From assembly GCA_040954595.2 (NCBI GenBank), contig JBECUI020000030.1:1-64000 (forward strand): a stretch of 64,000 bases of DNA, in the 5' to 3' direction. This DNA comes from Balanoglossus misakiensis. Taxonomy: Eukaryota; Hemichordata. Position 1 is the first letter of the stretch. Each line of letters starts with the position of its first letter. A program made the translations under genes and the position numbers. Below the pieces are notes generated by a model, which worked only from the letters and a program-made list of their open reading frames with translations, did not search any database and was not told the DNA's origin. This document shows, one piece after another, positions 57,333 to 64,000 of this stretch.

Positions 57333-58913
57333 ATGAGTATTAATATAACAGGCAATCAGTTTTCTGACGAAGATAGTGCAAAATTAACTCACGTTGATAG
57401 GCCAACTTTTATTGTCAGTGCTGGTTTCTTATTATTATTTATTATATTAGCGATCATTAATCTTGATGGACTGTCATCTATAGTTAATGCAATTTTTGAT
57501 TTCGCAATCAAGGTATGTGGCGCATATTGGCAGGTATTGTTATTTATGACCTTTGTCGTAGGGATTGTACTTGCCGTAGGAAGAACCGGGCGAGTACGAC
57601 TTGGGAACTTAAAAAAACCCGAGGTAAACTCTTTTCGCTGGATTGCCATTATTGCCTGTACCTTACTTGCCGGCGGTGGTGTATTTTGGGCAGCGGGCGA
57701 ACCTTTAGCCCATTTCATGTCCCCCCCACCTTTATTTGGCGACACGGATAATTTATTTCTGAAAGCGAGCAATGCACTCGCACAGTCATTCATGCACTGG
57801 GGTTTTCTTGCATGGGCAATATTGGGCTCGCTGAGTTCTATCGTTTTAATGCGCTTGCACTATGAGAAGGGGCTCCCACTGAAACCAAGGACCTTACTGT
57901 ATCCAATATTTGGTGATGCAGCAATAAAAGGTCCTCTTGGAGTAATAATAGATTCATTTTCAATTATTGCAGTTGCAGCAGGCACCATTGGTCCCATTGG
58001 ATTTCTTGGACTACAAATTAGTTATTCCCTTAATCAGCTATTTAATGTACCAGATGGATTTACTACCCAACTTATGGTGGTATTGTTTGCAACAGTAATG
58101 TATACCATATCAGCATTATCCGGATTAAATAGGGGGATACAAATACTAAGCAGAATCAATGTAATATTAGCAGCGGCATTGATGCTATATATTTTCATAG
58201 GCGGGCCTACTGGTTTTATTATTGATGGATATCTGAGCGGCCTTGGTACGTGGATACAAAATTTTATTCCTATGTCATTTTTTAGAGCCGACCAGGGCTG
58301 GCTCGGATGGTGGACAGTATTCTTTTGGGGATGGTTTATGGGATATGGTCCTATGATGGCAATTTTTATTGCAAGAATATCTCGAGGAAGAACAATTAGA
58401 CAAGTTATACTTGCTTTAAGCATTATTATGCCTTTAATTACAACCTTTTGGTTTACTATTGTTGGAGGAACAGGACTTGCATTTGAAATTAATAATCCAG
58501 GTTCAGTAAGTAGTGCGTTTACAGATGGATTTAATTTACCAGCCTCTCTGTTGGCAATTACCTCACAGCTTCCACTGCCTACAATCATTGCAATGTTGTT
58601 TTTAGTTCTAACCACAATTTTTATTATTACTACAGGCGATTCAATGACATATACTATTGCGGTCGTAACAGGGAATACTGCTTCGCCGAAACCTTATATT
58701 AGAGCAGTATGGGGAATTCTTATGGGAGTAGTTGCAATCATCTTGATACAACAGGGTGCCGGGGGAATTGGTGCATTACAAACGTTTATTGTAGTAACGG
58801 CAATACCGGTATCCTTAATATTGTTACCCACAGTTTGGCTTGCGCCACAAATGGCAAAAAAAATGGCAATAGAACAAGGTTTTATTGAGAAAGAAAAAGT
58901 CTTGGAGAATTAA
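57333..58913 (+). CDS. BCCT-family betaine/carnitine/choline transporter
   Basis: A 526-residue transporter with 12 helices. The family motif region is 'WGWFMGYGPMMAIFIARISRGRT' (split; about residues 330-352), containing the Trp residues of the substrate cage; 'WAAGEPLAHFMSPP' and 'MHWGFLAWAI' also match. Charged tails are short, so it is more likely for catabolic uptake than for osmotic control. It heads a plus-strand series with an aldehyde dehydrogenase, an M19-like protein and a large unknown protein. The cargo is probably a quaternary amine. Confidence 0.88.
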   Translation: MSINITGNQFSDEDSAKLTHVDRPTFIVSAGFLLLFIILAIINLDGLSSIVNAIFDFAIKVCGAYWQVLLFMTFVVGIVLAVGRTGRVRLGNLKKPEVNSFRWIAIIACTLLAGGGVFWAAGEPLAHFMSPPPLFGDTDNLFLKASNALAQSFMHWGFLAWAILGSLSSIVLMRLHYEKGLPLKPRTLLYPIFGDAAIKGPLGVIIDSFSIIAVAAGTIGPIGFLGLQISYSLNQLFNVPDGFTTQLMVVLFATVMYTISALSGLNRGIQILSRINVILAAALMLYIFIGGPTGFIIDGYLSGLGTWIQNFIPMSFFRADQGWLGWWTVFFWGWFMGYGPMMAIFIARISRGRTIRQVILALSIIMPLITTFWFTIVGGTGLAFEINNPGSVSSAFTDGFNLPASLLAITSQLPLPTIIAMLFLVLTTIFIITTGDSMTYTIAVVTGNTASPKPYIRAVWGILMGVVAIILIQQGAGGIGALQTFIVVTAIPVSLILLPTVWLAPQMAKKMAIEQGFIEKEKVLEN

Positions 58914-59017
58914 AATAAATAATGCTATTACAGGTTGCAGATACATTTATTTCAATCAAATATTCCATGAAAATGAGTTGCTAACAATAGTTCACTCCAA
59001 TTGATGGAAATACCTAC

Positions 59018-59059
59018 ACTTGAATCCGCATTGCTTTTTTGTAATGCGGTATTTCAAGT
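59018..59059 (+). terminator. Hairpin after the BCCT gene (possible terminator)
   Basis: Two 7-bp perfect stem segments (59018-59024 with 59053-59059, and 59026-59032 with 59043-59049) with a small internal loop. The downstream T-run is weak. It may partly separate BCCT expression from the aldehyde dehydrogenase operon. Confidence 0.45.
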
Positions 59060-59154
59060 TTTGAATCTACATAGCCGATCTGTCCTGTCTTGTAGCAATG
59101 TTTGCTTCTACAGGAGTACAATAAAACAAACAGCGAATTAAAAGAGGAAAATAT

Positions 59155-60603
59155 ATGAACATAAACCCGGAAAAAAGTCTTTACATTGGAGGAAGGTGGC
59201 ATACTGGTCAACTCACAAAACCAAATATTAATCCATCCGACATAACAGAAAATATAGGAAATTTTGCGCAAGCAAGTATACAACAAGTGGAAGATGCCAT
59301 AAGTTCTGCGAATACAGCACAAAAAAAATGGGCAGCTACTCCGCTAGAACAGAAACAAACAATACTTTATAACATAGGTTCTGAAATGATTGCTTCTTGT
59401 AATGAGTTGGGAACCTTATTATCCCGCGAAGAAGGCAAACCCTTTGCTGAAGGAAAAGGAGAAGTTTACAGAGCAGGTCAGTTTTTTCAATACTACGCAG
59501 CGGAAGTATTACGGCAAATTGGCGATGTGGCAGATTCAGTGCGAAGCGGAATAAAAATTGCAGCAATACGAGAACCCGCAGGAGTAATAGGAATTATTTC
59601 TCCTTGGAATTTTCCTACGGCAACTGCATCTTGGAAAATTGCACCAGCACTTGCATTTGGTAATAGTGTTATTTGGAAACCAGCGAATATTACCCCTGCC
59701 AGTGCCGTTGCCCTTGCAGAAATCATCCACAAACAAGGACTACCGGAAGGTACATTTAACGTAGTAAACGGAAGTGGCTCTCAGATCGGCAATCAGCTTA
59801 TTAACTCAAAACAGATTAACGGCATAAGTTTTACCGGTTCTGTAGATGTAGGACGCACGATTGCAAGTGCCACCGCAAGAAATTTTGTAAAATGTCAATT
59901 GGAAATGGGGAGTAAGAACGCCCTTATTATTGCTGATGACGCAGATATCTCAATAGCAGTGGAAGCAACAATATCAGGTGCCTATTCCGGTTCCGGACAA
60001 AAGTGTACCGCTTCATCTCGGCTTATCGTAATGGATGGCATCTATGATGCATATATTGATGCACTATGTAAAAGAATGGCAACACTCAAAGTCGGGCATG
60101 CACTATCCGAAGGAATCTTTATGGGGCCCGTAGTAGAAGAAAAACAATTAACAGCCAATTTTGAATGGATTGAAAAGGCCCTCGCTCATGGTGCACAAGT
60201 CGCCTTTGGTGGAGAAAGACTACGTTTAGAACATGACGGCTATTATATGAGCCCTACTTTATTGATCAATACAAAAAACGAATGGGATGTCAATCAGGAA
60301 GAAATTTTTGGACCCATTGCCTGTGTAATACGAGTACAGGACTTGGAAGAGGCAATAACAACCCTCAACGCAACACGATTTGGACTTTCATCAGGAATAA
60401 TAACCACTAGCTTAAAAACCAGTGCCATCTTTCAGGAACAAGCAGAGACAGGATGTGTTATGGTTAATCTTCCGACTGCCGGAACAGATTATCATGTGCC
60501 GTTTGGCGGAAGAAAAGAATCCAGCTATGGACCGCGAGAACAAGGACAATATGCAAAAGAATTTTATACCACAGTAAAAACCATATATCAGAGATCCTAC
60601 TGA
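59155..60603 (+). CDS. NAD(P)-dependent aldehyde dehydrogenase
   Basis: A 482-residue member of the ALDH superfamily. 'SPWNFPTATASWKIAPAL' (Asn for the transition state, about residue 148), catalytic Glu in 'QLEMGSKN' (~247), catalytic Cys in 'GSGQKCTASSR' (~281) and 'EIFGPIACV' (~384) are all present. The Gln-Lys-Cys-Thr-Ala context resembles 2,5-dioxovalerate (alpha-ketoglutaric semialdehyde) dehydrogenases more than betaine-aldehyde dehydrogenases. Overlaps the next gene start by 1 bp. Probably oxidises an aldehyde made from the compound imported by the BCCT transporter. Confidence 0.88.
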   Translation: MNINPEKSLYIGGRWHTGQLTKPNINPSDITENIGNFAQASIQQVEDAISSANTAQKKWAATPLEQKQTILYNIGSEMIASCNELGTLLSREEGKPFAEGKGEVYRAGQFFQYYAAEVLRQIGDVADSVRSGIKIAAIREPAGVIGIISPWNFPTATASWKIAPALAFGNSVIWKPANITPASAVALAEIIHKQGLPEGTFNVVNGSGSQIGNQLINSKQINGISFTGSVDVGRTIASATARNFVKCQLEMGSKNALIIADDADISIAVEATISGAYSGSGQKCTASSRLIVMDGIYDAYIDALCKRMATLKVGHALSEGIFMGPVVEEKQLTANFEWIEKALAHGAQVAFGGERLRLEHDGYYMSPTLLINTKNEWDVNQEEIFGPIACVIRVQDLEEAITTLNATRFGLSSGIITTSLKTSAIFQEQAETGCVMVNLPTAGTDYHVPFGGRKESSYGPREQGQYAKEFYTTVKTIYQRSY

Positions 60604-61595
60604 TGATCAAGTATAAGGACTTAATTATAATTGATGGTCTACAATACAGTAAATGGGATAGAGAATACTTTGAATTTCTACACAAAAGTGGTATTACTGC
60701 AGTTCATATAACCTTAGTGTACCATGAGATGTCACGCGAGCTATTGAGTTTGTTTGGTACATGGGCATCCTTATTTGACGAACATCAGGATATTATCATG
60801 CCGGTGATGCAGGCAGATGACATTGAACGTGCAAAGTCGCTCAATAAAGTAGGGATTTTTTTTGGTGCTCAAAACTGCTCTCCTATTGAAGATGATATTA
60901 CATTAGTTTCGGTAATGCGAAAACTCGGATTGCTTGTCATGCAACTTACGTATAACAACCAAAGTCTATTAGCTACTGGATGTTATGAGCAAACTGATAG
61001 CGGCATTACGAGGTTTGGCAAACAAGTAATATCAGAGATGAATCGAGTGGGAATGATAATTGATATGTCCCATAGTGCCGAAAGATCCACGCTTGAAGCA
61101 ATCGATATTTCTACAAGACCTATATGTATAAGCCACGCAAACCCTAGATCTGCCTGTGAAGCATTACGAAACAAGTCCAACACAGTAATAAATGCCCTTA
61201 CAGAAAAAGGTGGATTACTTGGATTCAGTCTGTATCCTTTTCATTTGCCTGGGTTTGATACGTGTAGCATAGAAAATTTTTGTCAGATGCTTGCTGATAC
61301 AGCGGAAATGGTAGGAACCGAACATTTAGCAATAGGAAGTGATTTATGTTTACGCCAACCCCAATCGGTATTAGAATGGATGAGAAATGGTCGATGGTCT
61401 AAGCAGATGAACTATGGGGAAGGCAATGCGAGTAATAGCACTTGGCCCAATGCCCTCCCATGGTTTAGCAACGAAAAATGTATGGAAAATATTTTTCATG
61501 CTTTGTTTCAGCAAGGATTTAATGATCAAGAGCTGCAAGGTATCCTAGGTAATAATTGGCTGAGTTTCCTTAGAAGTGGACTTGTTCCGCAATAA
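60603..61595 (+). CDS. M19 (renal dipeptidase)-like protein lacking the first metal motif
   Basis: A 330-residue TIM-barrel protein of the M19 amidohydrolase group. The N-terminal His-x-Asp of active dipeptidases (Asp-Gly-His-x-Asp) is replaced by 'IDGLQYSKWD', and the bridging Glu region reads 'GIFFGAQN'. The later 'DMSHSAERS', 'SHANPRSACEALRNKS' and 'IGSDL' motifs are kept. This variant form is, as I remember it, the one encoded near glycine-betaine/dimethylglycine degradation genes in pseudomonads. True dipeptidase activity is doubtful. Start overlaps the ALDH stop. The next gene follows after 29 bp. Confidence 0.75.
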   Translation: MIKYKDLIIIDGLQYSKWDREYFEFLHKSGITAVHITLVYHEMSRELLSLFGTWASLFDEHQDIIMPVMQADDIERAKSLNKVGIFFGAQNCSPIEDDITLVSVMRKLGLLVMQLTYNNQSLLATGCYEQTDSGITRFGKQVISEMNRVGMIIDMSHSAERSTLEAIDISTRPICISHANPRSACEALRNKSNTVINALTEKGGLLGFSLYPFHLPGFDTCSIENFCQMLADTAEMVGTEHLAIGSDLCLRQPQSVLEWMRNGRWSKQMNYGEGNASNSTWPNALPWFSNEKCMENIFHALFQQGFNDQELQGILGNNWLSFLRSGLVPQ

Positions 61596-61624
61596 GAATA
61601 ATCAACGTATAAAGGTGAATACAT

Positions 61625-64000
61625 ATGTTAAAAAATAAAATGCCTTATGAGAATGAGCTCTATAGAACTGCTGATGATATTATGAACTTGAAGCGATTAG
61701 GTGCTATGCACCAATCAAGAATTAGCTTTACACGTAGTTTAATAAAAAAAATTGCCAAAGAAAAATGGGATGTGTTTATCGAAAAATGGGATGTTTCTGA
61801 TGATGGCTTTGGCACTGTTATTTATAGAATTAACACTCCCCATAATGTATATCAGTTAGTGATATTTACAGATTATATTAATGACGAAGAACGAGATGAT
61901 CGGGTAATTGCAGAAAAATGGGATGCTACATTTGCATTAATACAAGGTATTGCAAATGATTCACTTTTACAGACCCTAAAAGACAATGTTCCCAGACAAG
62001 AAGCAGGAAGAAATGGCAGCGAAGTATTAGTGCTTTCTCGGGCAAATAAGAGTACCAGAATATTTGACCACGTCGTGAATTCTTTAGCAAAGGGTGTACA
62101 ACCCAATATCAAGTTGTTACAAGATGTAGGTTATATCTTGCGTACGACTGCTGTATATGGAAATGGAAAATTTGGGATAGCTGATTTTGAATCATTACGA
62201 GATAACCCTGACTTTTGCTTAAGTTTTAGTGCTCAAATGTGTGCGGTGTATTTATTGAGAGAATTCAGTATCGATTGGGTACATTACCTTGCAAAGAAAA
62301 AAGGAGGCGAGAAGGCAACGACACTGCATAAAGATTTACAGCGATTTTTAGGCACAGGCAATGCAACAGGGCTTGGTATGTCATTGTTTCTTATTAATCA
62401 TCCTAAAGTTGTCGATGCGTGGTTATATCAAAGAGAAAAGGCACTTGCACAGGTATTATCACTTCCTATTACAGAAGAGGATAAAAACAAGTATATCACC
62501 TTACTTCATCAAGCACGAAAGCATATCACCGAAGTTATTACGAGCGATCCTCATCAAAAAAACTTAAACCAAAAAGCAAAAGATGAATTACTTGAAATTA
62601 TTTCTTCAGTAAAGCAGGCCTATCAAGAAAAATTATTTTGGAATTATCTAATTAATTTCATAGAACAGTACAGCTATGAAACGCAAGAGATAACGGTATC
62701 ATGTTTAATTGATCTATGTCCACATCTCGTTGACGAATTTACCAAAAACATGAATGCCGACGAATCATATATGAGCATTTCTGGAATTAGTAAAAAAACA
62801 CTTATTGATATACTAGAAACAAGATATGCGTGGGCTATTGCGATAGATTTTGAAAATCCTGATAATTCTTATTGGTTTTGGTATTCATCCGAAGATAAAG
62901 AAGAACCTCGACTAGGGGTGCGTTACGAAGATGACGGGTACGAACTTGAACTCCCTCTTGATATTGCACGAAGAGTAGTTGCATTATACAAGTCGTTAAT
63001 AGATACCCCCGCAGAGTTTAGTTTGGCTGATTTTTTGCTTGTGCACCCGGAATATCGAAGCATAATACGCCGTGTGTACACCATGGGACAATGCAGACTT
63101 GGAGAAATACAGGCAAATTCTATAGGCAAAGAACTACTACCTATGGATTTTCTCCGAGCAAAACTTGCAATATTAGGAGCAACAAAATTTGATCCTCGTT
63201 CCGACAGGTGGGTACAAGTAACATTTTTTCAAGGAGCCCCACTTCTTGCAGATATTAGCACTGACGACTGGGCGTTCCCAACACTACCAGACATTTCTGA
63301 CGAATCATATCGTGTACATCATCACACCATCTCTCAGGATAAGGGATATAAAAGACGTGTTACGTACAATGAAATTCTTTTATATTGTAGCAGGGCGTTT
63401 AGAAGTCTTGGTCGAAAATGGGGAGACCCCGACCTTATTGCATCTTCGGTAGCAGATATAGAAATTATGGAAAAATCTGGTGTCGAAAGATTCGTGAAAT
63501 TTTTGCATTTGGTACAACAAGAGAATGAACATGATCCAATAATAACAAAACAAGAAAACAATATTATTCATGTAGACTTAGCTGGTGCGAGTGTTATGTC
63601 ATATTTATCAATCCTATTAGATTATACGATAGAACATTTTGAGTCTCATATTACCCTAAAAATTGTCAATGAACATAATAACTGGTTGGCGCTAGGAAGA
63701 ATTATGCAACTTCGTTTTGACAATTTTTATGTACAGACGATCTGGAAAGAAGAACATGCCCAGGAATTCGTAGAATACATATATGATTCTAATAATAAAA
63801 AATCGTATATTTATATTTCGGATCTTGATGAAGTACAACAACAGAATCTACAATTCCCCCTACAAGATAATGTGTTATATGTATGCCTCAACAAACTCCC
63901 TTTTACCAGTGTACTCGTAGACACATATCCAACCATAATACATGATGCACAGATTTTACAAAAAAGAAAACAGGCAATGCAACGTGGACTATATGTAAAC
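61625..64000 (+). CDS. Very large uncharacterised protein (3' end outside window)
   Basis: An uninterrupted frame from ATG 61625 to the last base, at least 792 residues, no stop. AAGGTG lies 8 bp upstream. No signal peptide or membrane helices are seen. Distinctive conserved-looking stretches are 'HQSRISFTRSLIKKIAKEKW' (about residues 29-48), 'RTTAVYGNGKFGIADFE' (~174-190), 'SAQMCAVYLLREFSIDWV' (~200-217) and 'LGTGNATGLGMSLFLINHP' (~241-259). I do not recognise a catalytic family. I have an impression of proteobacterial homologues near amine-catabolism genes, which I cannot verify. It is the fourth gene of the BCCT-ALDH-M19 series. Confidence 0.75.
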   Translation, partial: MLKNKMPYENELYRTADDIMNLKRLGAMHQSRISFTRSLIKKIAKEKWDVFIEKWDVSDDGFGTVIYRINTPHNVYQLVIFTDYINDEERDDRVIAEKWDATFALIQGIANDSLLQTLKDNVPRQEAGRNGSEVLVLSRANKSTRIFDHVVNSLAKGVQPNIKLLQDVGYILRTTAVYGNGKFGIADFESLRDNPDFCLSFSAQMCAVYLLREFSIDWVHYLAKKKGGEKATTLHKDLQRFLGTGNATGLGMSLFLINHPKVVDAWLYQREKALAQVLSLPITEEDKNKYITLLHQARKHITEVITSDPHQKNLNQKAKDELLEIISSVKQAYQEKLFWNYLINFIEQYSYETQEITVSCLIDLCPHLVDEFTKNMNADESYMSISGISKKTLIDILETRYAWAIAIDFENPDNSYWFWYSSEDKEEPRLGVRYEDDGYELELPLDIARRVVALYKSLIDTPAEFSLADFLLVHPEYRSIIRRVYTMGQCRLGEIQANSIGKELLPMDFLRAKLAILGATKFDPRSDRWVQVTFFQGAPLLADISTDDWAFPTLPDISDESYRVHHHTISQDKGYKRRVTYNEILLYCSRAFRSLGRKWGDPDLIASSVADIEIMEKSGVERFVKFLHLVQQENEHDPIITKQENNIIHVDLAGASVMSYLSILLDYTIEHFESHITLKIVNEHNNWLALGRIMQLRFDNFYVQTIWKEEHAQEFVEYIYDSNNKKSYIYISDLDEVQQQNLQFPLQDNVLYVCLNKLPFTSVLVDTYPTIIHDAQILQKRKQAMQRGLYVN

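Noticed and set aside
59336-59566. Minus-strand open frames inside the aldehyde dehydrogenase gene and similar shadows elsewhere
   Set aside because: They lie wholly inside well-supported genes, lack ribosome sites and show no recognisable domains.

Overview
The window most likely comes from a bacterium of the Spirochaetota. I infer this from gene style rather than a marker: several secreted substrate-binding proteins end their signal peptide in a Gly-Gly-Ser/Asn-Gln-Glu style sequence that is common in Spirochaetaceae, and the mix of thyX, NusG-domain-II protein, EIIA plus CPA2 antiporter and large ABC uptake loci fits. Base composition is moderate, roughly 40-45 % GC by eye, except for A/T-rich patches around 43.8-48.2 kb. 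There is one tRNA (initiator Met), no rRNA, no recognisable insertion sequence and no CRISPR array.

Layout. 1-8.7 kb: end of a sulfate-type ABC transporter (cysW, cysA), prfA-prmC, a rhomboid-like protein, lipA, a 5'-nucleotidase-family exoprotein, a DUF3783 protein, a frameshifted hisC and a PrsW-like membrane protein. 8.8-28.5 kb: a host-glycan/sialic-acid locus. A GH2 beta-mannosidase is followed by a minus-strand operon (NagB/PIG-L fusion, sugar-binding protein, two permeases, GH20-like hexosaminidase), then by a divergent plus-strand operon (nanA, a peptide-type ABC transporter, a beta-propeller glycosidase-like protein, nanE, nanK). Together these would release terminal mannose and GlcNAc, import sialic acid and amino sugars, and convert Neu5Ac via ManNAc, ManNAc-6-P and GlcNAc-6-P/GlcN-6-P towards fructose-6-P. 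28.5-34 kb: tRNA-fMet, a coiled-coil repeat protein with a PD-(D/E)XK-like tail, a degraded type I-like methylase/specificity protein and aspS.

From 7.9 to 33.2 kb many genes carry one or more single-base indels, often in homopolymers, including the normally essential aspS. Outside that stretch every gene reads through cleanly. This pattern could be sequencing or assembly error, or local gene decay; aspS argues for error. In the same stretch one peptide-type binding protein has its C-terminal half in front of its N-terminal half.

34-43 kb is ordinary: serA, a NusG-II protein, thyX, a MATE exporter, an M23 peptidase, and a complete tripartite tricarboxylate transporter (tctC-tctB-tctA). 43-49.6 kb is accessory: an NTF2-like protein, a small lipoprotein behind a structured leader, a BglII-family restriction-modification pair, and an NYN-domain protein divergent from a PD-(D/E)XK nuclease-like protein. 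49.7-57 kb holds a flavin disulfide oxidoreductase, galM, an EIIA-CPA2 antiporter pair, an orphan trpB and an SRPBCC-GyrI fusion. 57.3-64 kb is the part I find most promising: a BCCT (quaternary-amine) transporter behind an unusual interleaved-hairpin leader, an aldehyde dehydrogenase, a metal-ligand-poor M19-like protein and a very large uncharacterised protein that runs off the end of the window. It looks like an undescribed or poorly described catabolic module for a betaine-like compound.
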